64,000 bases of DNA, from assembly GCF_046764005.1 (NCBI RefSeq), contig NZ_JBKOFW010000001.1:310001-374000 (forward strand). The letters are read 5' to 3'. The stretch is from Oryzobacter faecalis. Its GTDB lineage: Bacteria > Actinomycetota > Actinomycetes > Actinomycetales > Dermatophilaceae. Positions 18,765 to 27,549 of the stretch are shown here, piece by piece. The notes beneath the pieces are model-generated. The model saw nothing but the letters and a program-made list of their open reading frames with translations. It did not search any database and was not told where the DNA came from. The translations under genes and the position numbers were made by a program. The stretch's first letter is position 1. The number at the start of each line of letters is the position of its first letter.

Positions 18765-19979
18765 ATGAGCGAGCCCACGACGCCCCGCCCCGCGCCCGGC
18801 CAGCTGACCTTCGCCGCACCGCGGCGCGGCAAGCCCCCGCGCCACCTCGCCGACCTCACCCTCGCCGAGCGCCGCGAGGCGGTGGAGGCGCTGGGCCACA
18901 AGCCGTTCCGGGCCGGGCAGCTCTCGACGCACTACTTCGACCGGCTCGTCGACTCCCCGGAGCAGATGACCGACCTGCCCAAGGCGGTCCGCGACGACCT
19001 CGTCGCCGACCTCATGCCCACGCTCCTCACCCCGGTCCGCAGCCTCACCGCCGACCGCGGGGCGACCGTGAAGCAGGTGTGGCGCCTGTTCGACGGTGCG
19101 CTCGTCGAGTCGGTCCTCATGCGCTACCCGAACCGGGTCACGGTGTGCATCTCCAGCCAGGCCGGCTGCGGCATGAACTGCCCGTTCTGCGCGACCGGCC
19201 AGGAGGGGCTGACCCGCAACATGTCGACCGGCGAGATCGTCGAGCAGGTCGTCGCGGCGTCGCGCCTGCTCCGCCACGGCGGGCTCCCCGAGCTGGAGGG
19301 TGCCGGCGACGGCGCCACGGAGGCCGGCCTGGGTGACGAGTCCGAGGAGGACGCCGCCCCGACCACCGGTGGGCGCACCGCCCGGGTGACCAACGTCGTC
19401 TTCATGGGGATGGGCGAGGCGCTGGCCAACTACAAGGCCGCGATCGGTGCGATCCGCCGGCTCACCGACCCCGCACCGGAAGGTCTGGGGATGTCGGCAC
19501 GGGGCCTGACGATGTCGACCGTCGGCCTCGTCCCGGGCATCGACCGCCTCGCCGCCGAGGGCGTCCCCGTCACACTCGCCCTCTCGCTCCACGCCCCCGA
19601 CGACGAGCTGCGCGACGAGCTGGTCCCGATCAACACGCGCTGGAAGGTCGACGAGGCCATCGACGCCGCGTACCGGTACCACGAGGCCACGGGCCGCCGG
19701 GTCAGCATCGAGTACGCGCTGATCCGCGACATCAACGACCAGGCGTGGCGCGCCGACCTCCTCGGCGAGAAGCTCAAGGCGCGCGGGCGCGGCTGGGTGC
19801 ACGTCAACCCGATCCCGCTCAACCCCACCCCGGGATCGAAGTGGACGGCGTCGCGCCGCGGCGTCGAGCAGCAGTTCGTCGAGCGGCTGCGGGCCCACGG
19901 CATCCCGACCACGGTCCGCGACACCCGTGGGTCCGACATCGACGGTGCCTGCGGCCAGCTGGCGGCGGCCACCGCCTGA
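18765..19979 (+). CDS. rlmN: 23S rRNA/tRNA (adenine-C2)-methyltransferase RlmN
   Basis: 404 residues. Radical-SAM enzyme that methylates C2 of A2503 in 23S rRNA and A37 in some tRNAs. The 4Fe-4S cysteines are Cys135, Cys139 and Cys142 (AGCGMNCPFC), and the C-terminal catalytic Cys lies in DGACGQL. Two features differ from the usual family: about 30 extra residues, acidic and Gly-rich, at about 172-204, and FMGMGEAL where RlmN normally has FMGMGEPL (Ala219 in place of Pro). Both lie around the SAM-binding region, but all catalytic cysteines remain. Confidence 0.94.
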   Translation: MSEPTTPRPAPGQLTFAAPRRGKPPRHLADLTLAERREAVEALGHKPFRAGQLSTHYFDRLVDSPEQMTDLPKAVRDDLVADLMPTLLTPVRSLTADRGATVKQVWRLFDGALVESVLMRYPNRVTVCISSQAGCGMNCPFCATGQEGLTRNMSTGEIVEQVVAASRLLRHGGLPELEGAGDGATEAGLGDESEEDAAPTTGGRTARVTNVVFMGMGEALANYKAAIGAIRRLTDPAPEGLGMSARGLTMSTVGLVPGIDRLAAEGVPVTLALSLHAPDDELRDELVPINTRWKVDEAIDAAYRYHEATGRRVSIEYALIRDINDQAWRADLLGEKLKARGRGWVHVNPIPLNPTPGSKWTASRRGVEQQFVERLRAHGIPTTVRDTRGSDIDGACGQLAAATA

Positions 19980-19986
19980 CCCGCCG

Positions 19987-19992
19987 TACCCT
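19987..19992 (+). promoter_or_regulatory. Candidate -10 of a leaderless gene
   Basis: TACCCT ends 6 nt before the GTG at 19999 and there is no Shine-Dalgarno. This favours 19999 over the in-frame GTG at 19993 as the translation start. Confidence 0.45.
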
Positions 19993-19998
19993 GTGCTC

Positions 19999-21189
19999 GT
20001 GCGACGTCGCTCCGTGGCCCTCGTGGCCGCCGCCGGGCTGGGCCTCGCCGGGACCTTGGCGGGCTGCGGTGGAGGGGCCGAGCTCCCCGCCGCCCTGAAG
20101 TCCTCGGGCCACGCCACGAGCCACGCGGGCGGACCCACCACCTCGGCGCCGCCGGCGGTCCCCGACGTCCCGCTGCGCGCGGGGGAGCGCTTCCAGACGC
20201 TGACGCTGCCTGCCGCGTACACCCCCAGGGCGCCCGAGGGCACGGGCACCGACGACTACCGCTGCTTCCTCGTGGACCCGAGGTTCCGTACCGACCAGCT
20301 CGTCAGCGGGGTGCAGATCGCCCCGGACAACGCGGCGATGGTGCACCACGTCATCGTCTCGAAGGTCGAGCCCGACCAGGTCGCCGACGCGAAGGCGCTC
20401 GACGCGAAGGACCCCGGGGAGGGCTGGACCTGCTTCGGCGGCGCCGGCCTCGCCGGGACACGCGGGGGCGACCTCGACGACGCCGACTGGGTCGGCGCCT
20501 GGGCGCCCGGTGGCGGCGAGCGGGTCATGGCCGACGACATCGGCATCCCGCTCGCGAAGGGCAGCCGCCTCGTCGTGCAGATGCACTACAACCTCCTCGC
20601 CGGGTCCGGGGCCGACCGCAGCACCGTGCGGCTGCGGCTGTCGGAGGCGAAGGACTCGAGGAAGCAGGCCCTGCGCACGATGCTGCTGCCCGCACCGGTC
20701 GAGCTGCCGTGCCGCGACAACCGCACCAAGGGGCTGTGCAACCGCACGCTCGCCGTCGCCGACCTCAAGAAGCGCTTCGCCGAGAACCCCGCCACGGCCG
20801 ACCTGCTCCACCTGCTGTGCGGGCCGGTCGACCCCGGGCCGGTCCAGAGCTGCACGCGCAAGATCCACGACGAGGGCACGATCCGCTCGGTCGCCGGGCA
20901 CATGCACCTGCTCGGCCGCGCCATCACCGTCGACGTCAACAAGGGGACGCCCGAGGCGCGGCGCGTCCTCGACATCCCGGTCTGGAACTTCGACGACCAG
21001 GGCAGCATCCCGCTCGAGAAGCCGCTGGAGGTCGGCCCCGGCGACACGATCACCGTCACGTGCACCCACGACCAGGGGCTGCGCGACCTGCTCCCGGCGT
21101 TCGAGGGGACCAAGGACCGCTACGTCGCCTGGGGCGAGGGCACCACCGACGAGATGTGCCTCGGCATCGTCCTCATGACCCCCCGCTGA
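19999..21189 (+). CDS. Copper type II monooxygenase-like lipoprotein
   Basis: 396 residues. A lipoprotein signal (MRRRSVALVAAAGLGLAGTLAGC, lipobox Cys23) is followed by a Ser/Thr/Pro linker and a domain with the ligand pattern of ascorbate-dependent copper monooxygenases (DBH/PHM superfamily): MVHHVIV with His116-His117, QMHYNLL, GHMHLLGRAI (His-x-His) and TDEMCLG (Met ligand). This suggests a surface-anchored copper-binding protein with a two-copper-domain fold. The enzymatic reaction is unknown; many bacterial members of this group are uncharacterised. Confidence 0.8.
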   Translation: MRRRSVALVAAAGLGLAGTLAGCGGGAELPAALKSSGHATSHAGGPTTSAPPAVPDVPLRAGERFQTLTLPAAYTPRAPEGTGTDDYRCFLVDPRFRTDQLVSGVQIAPDNAAMVHHVIVSKVEPDQVADAKALDAKDPGEGWTCFGGAGLAGTRGGDLDDADWVGAWAPGGGERVMADDIGIPLAKGSRLVVQMHYNLLAGSGADRSTVRLRLSEAKDSRKQALRTMLLPAPVELPCRDNRTKGLCNRTLAVADLKKRFAENPATADLLHLLCGPVDPGPVQSCTRKIHDEGTIRSVAGHMHLLGRAITVDVNKGTPEARRVLDIPVWNFDDQGSIPLEKPLEVGPGDTITVTCTHDQGLRDLLPAFEGTKDRYVAWGEGTTDEMCLGIVLMTPR

Positions 21190-21245
21190 CCACCGAGTCG
21201 TGGGCCCGGGTGGCCGTCCCGGCACCAGGTGAGCACACGACCCGC

Positions 21246-22346
21246 TCAGGTCCCGATGACGAGCGCCGCGGCCTCCTCGACCGTGTCGACGAGGTGGATC
21301 CGCCCCTCCATCGCCCGTTCCGCGGCGAGGGCCTCGAGCGCCGGCCACACGGGGATGCGTGTGGCCCAGTGCTGCGCGCCCACGAGGACGACGACCGGCA
21401 GGACGTCGTCGTCGGCCGCGTAGTAGAGGCGCGTCGCGCTCTGGAAGACCTCCTGGACCGTGCCGGCGGCGCCCTCGAGGACGACGAGGCCGGCGGTGCA
21501 CCGGGCGAGGAGGCCGTCCTCGCGGATGGCGTTGCTGAAGTACTTGGCGATGCCGTTGCAGAAGACGTTCGGCGGCTCGTGGCCGTAGAACCAGGTGGGG
21601 ATGCCGACGCTGCGCACCCGTGCCTCCGCGACGGGCGTGTGGATCAGCTCGTCGTGGAGGGCGAGCGCCACCTCGGCCCACGGCTCGATGGCGGGGCGGA
21701 AGGAGGGGACGTGCGAGAGCCGGTCGACGGCGTCCTCGAGTGCGCCATGGTCGGGGGCGAACGCCCCGAGGTTCGCGGCCTCCATCGCGCCCGGACCGCC
21801 GCCGGTGACGACCGTGAGCCCGGCCTCGGCGAGGACGTTCCCCAGCCGGGCGGCCGCGGCGTACGCGGGAGTGCCGCGCTCGATGGCGTGCCCGCCCATG
21901 ACCCCGACGACCGGTGCGTCGCCGAGGAACTCGTCGAGGGCGTCGGTGATGGAGTCGTCGTGAACCGCGCGCAGCAGGGTGATGAAGGCGTCGTGGGCCC
22001 GCACCGCGTCGCGCGACCAGTGGTACGCGAGGGCGTCCGGCGTGGCCTCGTACCCGCGGGTGGTCAGGCCCTCGTACAGCTCGTGCGGCTGGTAGAGGCT
22101 CGCCCGGTAGGGGTTGACCGGGGCGTGCGGGTCGGTGGGGAAGACGAGCGCGCCCTGCGCCCGCAGGTGGGTGGCGAGCTCGTCGGTCATCCGCCCGCCG
22201 AGGACGACCATGCCCTCGACGTCCCCACGGGCGAGCAGCTGCGCCTCGTGGCCCCCGAGGTCGAGGTCCTGCAGGCGCAGCCCCCGCAGCGGCCGGCCGT
22301 CGGCGAGGACGGCGTCCAGGTCCGGCAGCGACTCGATCTCCCTCAC
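21246..22346 (-). CDS. LOG family (nucleotide monophosphate nucleosidase-like) protein
   Basis: 366 residues, GTG at 22346 with TAGCGT (22354-22359) 7 nt upstream. A Rossmann-type domain contains VVGVMGGHA..., VVTGGGPGAMEAAN (the LOG/TIGR00730 motif) and, where the family has PGGxGTxxE, LEGAAGTVQEVF. The length and N-terminal extension (about 140 residues) resemble the larger PpnN/YgdH type rather than short plant-LOG proteins. PpnN hydrolyses purine nucleotides to base and ribose 5-phosphate. The altered second motif keeps Gly-Thr and Glu, so activity remains plausible but unproved. Confidence 0.82.
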   Translation of the reverse strand: MREIESLPDLDAVLADGRPLRGLRLQDLDLGGHEAQLLARGDVEGMVVLGGRMTDELATHLRAQGALVFPTDPHAPVNPYRASLYQPHELYEGLTTRGYEATPDALAYHWSRDAVRAHDAFITLLRAVHDDSITDALDEFLGDAPVVGVMGGHAIERGTPAYAAAARLGNVLAEAGLTVVTGGGPGAMEAANLGAFAPDHGALEDAVDRLSHVPSFRPAIEPWAEVALALHDELIHTPVAEARVRSVGIPTWFYGHEPPNVFCNGIAKYFSNAIREDGLLARCTAGLVVLEGAAGTVQEVFQSATRLYYAADDDVLPVVVLVGAQHWATRIPVWPALEALAAERAMEGRIHLVDTVEEAAALVIGT

Positions 22347-22476
22347 GCCCCGGACGCTACCGCCGCCGGAGGTGACGACCCTCGGAAGAGCTCCGACGGA
22401 CGACGCCGCCGTCTTGGTCGACCCGCGGACGGTTGCCCTGTACCGAGATCGACGTACTGGTCGATCCGCGGACGGG

Positions 22477-23862
22477 TCAGTGGGCCGTGAGGCGGGACAG
22501 GAGGGCGCCGAGCCGGGCCGGGCGCCCGGTGCGGGCCTCCTCGAGGTCGGCGAGGTGCGCCGCCCTCAGCCCCGCGTTGACCCCGAGCCAGCGGAGCGGC
22601 TCCGGCTCCCACCGCGGGGAGCGGTGCCCGACCCACGGCAGGGCGGTCAGCGGGGACGAGCGACCGAGGACGAGGTCGGCCAGTGTCCGCCCCGCGAGGT
22701 TCGTCGCCGCGACGCCGTCCCCGACGTACCCGCCGGCCCAGCCCGTGCGCGTCGAGGCGTCCCACCGCACCGAGGGGTGCCAGTCGCGGGCGATGCCGAG
22801 CGCGCCACCCCATGCGTGGGTGAACCCGACCCCGTCGAGCTGGGGAAGCACCCCCAGCAGGTGTGCCCGCAGTGCCGCGAACACCTGCCCCTCGTGGTCG
22901 AACTCGGGCCGAACCGTCGAGCCCCAGTGGTACGGCGCCCCGCGTCCCCCGAACGCGATCCGCCCGTCGTCGGTGCGCTGGCCGTAGACGACGAGGTGCC
23001 CGTGGTCGGCGAACACCTCCCGCCCGGCGAGCCCGAGACCGGCCCACACCTCGTCGGACAGCGGCTCGGTCGCCACCATGAGCGAGTACACGGGGACCAC
23101 CGACCGCTCGTGCCCGGGGAACGACGGGGTCCACCCCTCCGTCCCGAGGACGACCGACGCCGCCGACACCCGACGTCCGTCACGCAGGACGACGACCCCG
23201 TCACCCGCCCGGGCGACCCGCACCCCCTCGACGACGCGAGCCCCCATCCGCCGGACCAGCGCGCCCAGCCCGTCGACGAGCCGGCGCGGATGGATCCGGG
23301 CGCAGTCGGGGGTGTACGTCGCCCCCAGGACCCCCGGCGCGTCGAGCCGCTCCCGCGCGGCCTCGGACGTGAGCCACGTCGTGCCCATCCTCCAGGAGGC
23401 CGCGTGCTCGGCCTCGGCCCGCGCCCGCACCACCTGGGCGGCCGAACGCGCCACGACGAGCGCCCCGCCCTTCGTGAACCCCGACCCCAGCCCCTCGGCC
23501 TCGTCGACCCGGCCGACCTCGTCGACCGTGTCGCGCAGCGCCGCGAGCTGCGCCGACGCCGCCGCCCGGCCGTACCGCCGGGCGAGGACGTCGGGGGAGA
23601 CCGGCCACAGCGCCGACACCCACCCGCCGTTGCGCCCGCTGGCCCCGAAGCCGACGTGCTCGGCCTCGAGGACGAGCACCGTCAGGTCCGGCCGCGTCCG
23701 CAGCAGGTAGTACGCCGTCCACAGCCCGGTGTACCCGCCGCCGACGACCGCGACGTCGACGGACAGGGGGAGCGGCGAGGTGTCGGCCGGAGGACGCGGC
23801 GCGGCGTCGTCCCACCAGAGCGGCCCCGTCCCGGCGGAGGGGCCCGTGACGCTCACGGCCAC
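22477..23862 (-). CDS. FAD-dependent oxidoreductase, PuuB/DAO-like
   Basis: 461 residues, GTG at 23862 (GTG at 23856 also possible). DAO-fold flavoprotein: dinucleotide motif DVAVVGGGYTGLWTAYYL (about 35-52), GFGASGRNGGWVSALWP typical of PuuB/OrdL amine oxidases, and the C-terminal TRTGWAGGYVGDGVAATNLAGR flavin-binding stretch. OrdL/PuuB relatives oxidise gamma-glutamylputrescine or other amines. Its minus-strand neighbour is the class III aminotransferase, and a polyamine importer lies on the other side of the divergent promoter, so polyamine-type substrates are likely. Confidence 0.85.
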   Translation of the reverse strand: MAVSVTGPSAGTGPLWWDDAAPRPPADTSPLPLSVDVAVVGGGYTGLWTAYYLLRTRPDLTVLVLEAEHVGFGASGRNGGWVSALWPVSPDVLARRYGRAAASAQLAALRDTVDEVGRVDEAEGLGSGFTKGGALVVARSAAQVVRARAEAEHAASWRMGTTWLTSEAARERLDAPGVLGATYTPDCARIHPRRLVDGLGALVRRMGARVVEGVRVARAGDGVVVLRDGRRVSAASVVLGTEGWTPSFPGHERSVVPVYSLMVATEPLSDEVWAGLGLAGREVFADHGHLVVYGQRTDDGRIAFGGRGAPYHWGSTVRPEFDHEGQVFAALRAHLLGVLPQLDGVGFTHAWGGALGIARDWHPSVRWDASTRTGWAGGYVGDGVAATNLAGRTLADLVLGRSSPLTALPWVGHRSPRWEPEPLRWLGVNAGLRAAHLADLEEARTGRPARLGALLSRLTAH

Positions 23863-23935
23863 CGCGTCGTGTGCTCAGGTGGCCGCGAGGACGACCACGC
23901 GGGCACACGACTCCGGTCGGGGTCGGTCAGCACCC

Positions 23936-25375
23936 TCAGAGGTGGTTCTCGGCCTCGGTGAGCACCGACCGCAGCCGGCTCTCGATCTCGTCGAACTCGG
24001 CCGGGCCCATCGTCAGCGGGGGAGCGAGCTGCACGACGGGGTCGCCGCGGTCGTCGGCGCGGCAGTACAGCCCGGCGTCGAAGAGCGCCTTGGACAGGAA
24101 CCCGCGCAGCAGCCGCTCGCACTCGGCGTCGTCGAACGTCTCGCGGGTGGCCTTGTCCTTGACGAGCTCGATCCCGTAGAAGTACCCGGCCCCGCGGACG
24201 TCACCGACGAGCGGGAGGTCGTGCAGGCGCTCGAGGGTGGACCGGAAGACCGGGGCGTTCTCCTTGACCCGGTCGTAGAGGCCCTCGCGGTCGAAGATGT
24301 CGAGGTTGGCCATCGCCGCGGCGCAGGACACCGGGTGCCCGCCCCAGGTGTAGCCGTGCGGGAAGAACGTCGTGCCCGACCGGAACGGCTCGAACAGGCG
24401 GTCGCTCGCGATCATCAGGCCCAGTGGGGCGTACCCCGAGGTGACGCCCTTGGCCGAGGTGATGATGTCGGGCACGTAGCCGAGGTCGGTGCAGGCGAAC
24501 ATCGACCCGATCCGCCCGAACGCGCAGATCGTCTCGTCGGAGACGAGGAGGACGTCGTACTCGTCGCAGATCTCGCGGACCCGGTCGAAGTACCCGGCCG
24601 GCGGCGGGAAGCAGCCGCCCGAGTTCTGCACCGGCTCGAGGAAGACGGCCGCCACCGTGTCGGGGCCCTCGAACTCGATGGCCTCGGCGATGCGGTCGGC
24701 GGCCCATCGGCCGAAGGCCTTCTCGTCGTCGCGCAGGTGCTCGGGGGCGCGGTAGAGGTTGGTGTTCGGCACCTTGTGCCCGCCGGGGACGAGTGGCTCG
24801 AACTCGGCCTTCGCGGCGGGGATGCCGGTGATCGACAGGGCCCCCTGCGGCGTGCCGTGGTAGGCCACCGCCCGGGAGATCACCTTGTGCTTGAGCGGCT
24901 TCCCGACGAGCTTGAAGTACTGCTTGGCGAGCTTCCAGGCGGTCTCGACCGCCTCGCCGCCGCCGGTCGTGAAGAAGACGCGGTTGAGGTCGCCCGGCGC
25001 GTGGTGCGCGAGCCGCTCGGCGAGCTCGATGGCGCGCGGGTGCGCGTAGGACCACAGCGGGAAGAACGCGAGCTCGCACGCCTGCTTCGCCATCGCCTCG
25101 GCGATCTCGGTGCGCCCGTGGCCGACGTTCGTGACGAACAGGCCGGCCAGGGCGTCGAGGTACTCGTTGCCGCGGTCGTCCCAGATCCGCCACCCCTCGC
25201 CGCGCGTGATGATCGGCACGGCGTGGCCGAGGCCGCCGTCGTCCTTCTCCTCGAAGACGGAGTGCCGCGTGAAGTGCATCCACAGGTGGTCGCGCGCGGC
25301 GTCGGAGTACAGCGCCCCGGTGGCCGTGTGACGGTCCGAGCTGGGCTCCCAGACGGTCGACGGCTCGGTGGTCAC
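23936..25375 (-). CDS. Class III aminotransferase, putrescine/polyamine type
   Basis: 479 residues, GTG at 25375 overlapping the stop of the Lrp-type regulator (GTGA). PLP fold type I: FFTTGGGEAVETAWKLAKQYF (about 134-154), Asp280 in LLVSDETICAFGRIG, and the PLP lysine Lys309 in TSAKGVTSGYAPLG. The overall pattern matches SpuC-like putrescine-pyruvate or omega-amino acid-pyruvate aminotransferases. With the aldehyde dehydrogenases nearby it could start putrescine breakdown by transamination to 4-aminobutanal. Exact amine donor is inferred from context. Confidence 0.88.
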   Translation of the reverse strand: MTTEPSTVWEPSSDRHTATGALYSDAARDHLWMHFTRHSVFEEKDDGGLGHAVPIITRGEGWRIWDDRGNEYLDALAGLFVTNVGHGRTEIAEAMAKQACELAFFPLWSYAHPRAIELAERLAHHAPGDLNRVFFTTGGGEAVETAWKLAKQYFKLVGKPLKHKVISRAVAYHGTPQGALSITGIPAAKAEFEPLVPGGHKVPNTNLYRAPEHLRDDEKAFGRWAADRIAEAIEFEGPDTVAAVFLEPVQNSGGCFPPPAGYFDRVREICDEYDVLLVSDETICAFGRIGSMFACTDLGYVPDIITSAKGVTSGYAPLGLMIASDRLFEPFRSGTTFFPHGYTWGGHPVSCAAAMANLDIFDREGLYDRVKENAPVFRSTLERLHDLPLVGDVRGAGYFYGIELVKDKATRETFDDAECERLLRGFLSKALFDAGLYCRADDRGDPVVQLAPPLTMGPAEFDEIESRLRSVLTEAENHL

Positions 25376-25866
25376 CGCGTGCCCCAGTTGTAGTGCTGCT
25401 TGTTGAGTTTGAGGTAGACGAAGGTCTCGGTCGTCGACACGCCCTCCAAGCCGCGGATCCGCTCGGTGAGCAGCTCGAGGAGGTGGTCGTCGTCCTCGCA
25501 GACGACCTCGGCGAGGATGTCGAAGCTGCCCGCCGTCGTGACGACGTACGACACCTCCGGCATGGCGGTGAGGGCCTCGCCGACCGCGATGAGGTCGCCC
25601 TCGGCGCGAATGCCGATCATCGCCTGCCGGCGGAAGCCCACCTGGAGCGGGTCGGTGACGGCGACGATCTGCATGACCTCGGCGTCGAGGAGGCGCTGGA
25701 CCCGCTGGCGCACCGCGGCCTCGGACAGCCCCACCGCCTTCGCGATGGCGGCGTAGGACTGGCGCCCGTCCTCCTGGAGCAGCTCGATGATCCGCTTGGC
25801 GACGTCGTCGAGACGGGTCTCGGTCGGCGGCCGGGAGCTTCGGGTGGGACGGCTGGTGCGGGTCAC
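25372..25866 (-). CDS. Lrp/AsnC family transcriptional regulator
   Basis: 164 residues, GTG at 25866. A basic, Ser/Thr-rich N-terminus (1-16) precedes the AsnC-type helix-turn-helix (LDDVAKRIIELLQEDGRQSYAAIAKAVGLSEAAVRQRVQRLL) and a RAM/AsnC ligand-binding domain (TAGSFDILAEVVCEDDDHLLELL). It leads the minus-strand operon with the aminotransferase and is divergent from the aldehyde dehydrogenase and importer operon, so it probably controls both sides in response to an amine or amino acid. Confidence 0.9.
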   Translation of the reverse strand: MTRTSRPTRSSRPPTETRLDDVAKRIIELLQEDGRQSYAAIAKAVGLSEAAVRQRVQRLLDAEVMQIVAVTDPLQVGFRRQAMIGIRAEGDLIAVGEALTAMPEVSYVVTTAGSFDILAEVVCEDDDHLLELLTERIRGLEGVSTTETFVYLKLNKQHYNWGTR

Positions 25867-26051
25867 GCGGCCATCGTGCCCGCTGGTTCCGGGGCACGCA
25901 AGTACGGGATGACGGAATCCGTGGGTGTGTCGGCTCGTCTGTGTAACTTTTCGTCGAATTCGCGGCGTCCACCCTAGTGATCACGCGTCGTCGGGGTTTA
26001 CAGTCACCCTGCACACGCCGTCACCCCACCACGCCTTCGGGAGCACAGCAG
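25867..26051. promoter_or_regulatory. Divergent regulatory region of the polyamine locus
   Basis: 185 bp between the regulator and the aldehyde dehydrogenase. On the plus strand TACAGT at 25999-26004 is a plausible -10 with a roughly 40-nt leader to the ATG at 26052; TAACTT at 25944-25949 is another candidate. The sequence between them is AT-richer than its surroundings and includes the small palindromes CGAATTCG and GTGATCAC, possible Lrp-type binding sites. The assignment is positional. Confidence 0.4.
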
Positions 26052-27500
26052 ATGAGCGGGACCCGCGCCCTCCGCAACTTCGTCAACGGCGAGTACGCCG
26101 ACGCCCGGACCGGTTCCACGACCGACATCGTGAACCCGGCCACCGGATCCGTCGTGGCGACCGCGCCGGTCAGCGGGCAGGAGGACGTCGACGCCGCCTA
26201 CGCCGCCGCGCAGGCCGCGTTCGACGGCGACTGGGGACGCACGACGCCGAGCGAGCGCCAGCAGGCGCTGCTGAAGATCGCCGACGCCATCGAGCGCAAC
26301 GCCGACGAGCTCATCGCCCTCGAGTCCGAGAACACCGGCAAGATCAAGGCGCTCACGGCGAGCGAGGAGATCCCGCCGATGGTCGACCAGCTCCGGTTCT
26401 TCGCCGGAGCCGCCCGGGTCCTCGAGGGCAAGGCCGCCGGCGAGTACATGGCCGGGCACACGTCGTGGATCCGCCGCGAGCCGATCGGCGTCGTCGGCCA
26501 GGTGACCCCGTGGAACTACCCGCTCCTCATGGCCATCTGGAAGATCGGCCCGGCGCTCGCCGCCGGCAACACCGTCGTCCTCAAGCCGAGCGACACCACC
26601 CCCGAGAGCACGCTGCGCCTGGCCGAGCTCGCCTCGCCGTTCCTCCCTCCCGGCACGCTCAACGTCGTCACCGGAGACCGCGAGACCGGTCGGCGCCTCG
26701 TCGAGCACCGCACGCCGAGCCTCGTCGCCATCACCGGCTCGGTGCGCGCCGGGGCGGAGGTCGCGGCCAGCGCCGCCCCGAACCTCAAGCGGGTCCACCT
26801 CGAGCTCGGTGGCAAGGCGCCGGTCGTCGTGTTCGACGACGCCGACATCGAGGCAGCCGTCGAGGGCATCGCCATCGCCGGGTACTTCAACGCCGGCCAG
26901 GACTGCACCGCCGCCACGCGCGTCCTCGCGGCCCCCGGCATCCACGACGACTTCGTGTCGGCCCTCGCCGAGTACGCGAAGAGCTCGGCCCCGGTCGGCC
27001 TCCCCGACGACGAGGACGCCCTCTTCGGCCCGGTCAACAACGCCAACCAGCTCGCCCGGGTGAGCAGCTTCATCGAGAACCTGCCCTCGCACGCCACGGT
27101 GTCGGCCGGCGGCAACCGGCGCACCGACCTCGGCGACGGCTTCTACCTCGAGCCGACCGTCCTGTCGGGCCTGAAGCAGGACGACGACGCGATCCAGAAC
27201 GAGATCTTCGGCCCCGTCATCACCGTGCAGCGCTTCACCGACGAGGACGAGGCGGTCCGCTGGGCCAACGGCGTCGACTACGGCCTGGCGTCCTCGGTGT
27301 GGACCAAGGACTTCGGCCGGGCGATGCGGATGAGCAAGCGCCTCGACTTCGGCTGCGTCTGGATCAACACCCACATCCCCCTCGTCGCCGAGATGCCGCA
27401 CGGCGGCTACAAAAAGTCCGGCTACGGCAAGGACCTGTCGATGTACGGGTTCGAGGACTACACCCGCGTCAAGCACGTCATGGCGAACATCGACAGCTGA
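26052..27500 (+). CDS. Gamma-aminobutyraldehyde dehydrogenase-like aldehyde dehydrogenase
   Basis: 482 residues; ATG at 26052 chosen over an upstream in-frame ATG because the family begins with RNFVNGEYADARTG. NAD(P)-dependent aldehyde dehydrogenase: catalytic Cys285 (AGQDCTAATR), general base Glu251 (HLELGGKAPVVVF), PWNYPLLMAIWKIGPALAAGN and the C-terminal MPHGGYKKSGYGKD stretch. The pattern fits the PatD/PuuC-type gamma-aminobutyraldehyde dehydrogenases that turn 4-aminobutanal into GABA. First gene of the plus-strand operon carrying the polyamine importer. Confidence 0.9.
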   Translation: MSGTRALRNFVNGEYADARTGSTTDIVNPATGSVVATAPVSGQEDVDAAYAAAQAAFDGDWGRTTPSERQQALLKIADAIERNADELIALESENTGKIKALTASEEIPPMVDQLRFFAGAARVLEGKAAGEYMAGHTSWIRREPIGVVGQVTPWNYPLLMAIWKIGPALAAGNTVVLKPSDTTPESTLRLAELASPFLPPGTLNVVTGDRETGRRLVEHRTPSLVAITGSVRAGAEVAASAAPNLKRVHLELGGKAPVVVFDDADIEAAVEGIAIAGYFNAGQDCTAATRVLAAPGIHDDFVSALAEYAKSSAPVGLPDDEDALFGPVNNANQLARVSSFIENLPSHATVSAGGNRRTDLGDGFYLEPTVLSGLKQDDDAIQNEIFGPVITVQRFTDEDEAVRWANGVDYGLASSVWTKDFGRAMRMSKRLDFGCVWINTHIPLVAEMPHGGYKKSGYGKDLSMYGFEDYTRVKHVMANIDS

Positions 27501-27549
27501 GCAAGACCCGCCCCCACCCACCCGGACCGACCCACCGAGGAGCCCCCCG

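Noticed and set aside
23936..26014. Minus-strand 692-codon frame as a single long aminotransferase
   Set aside because: The upstream 213 codons overlap the Lrp-type regulator in another frame and have shadow-like composition; the GTG at 25375 gives the family N-terminus and a GTGA overlap.
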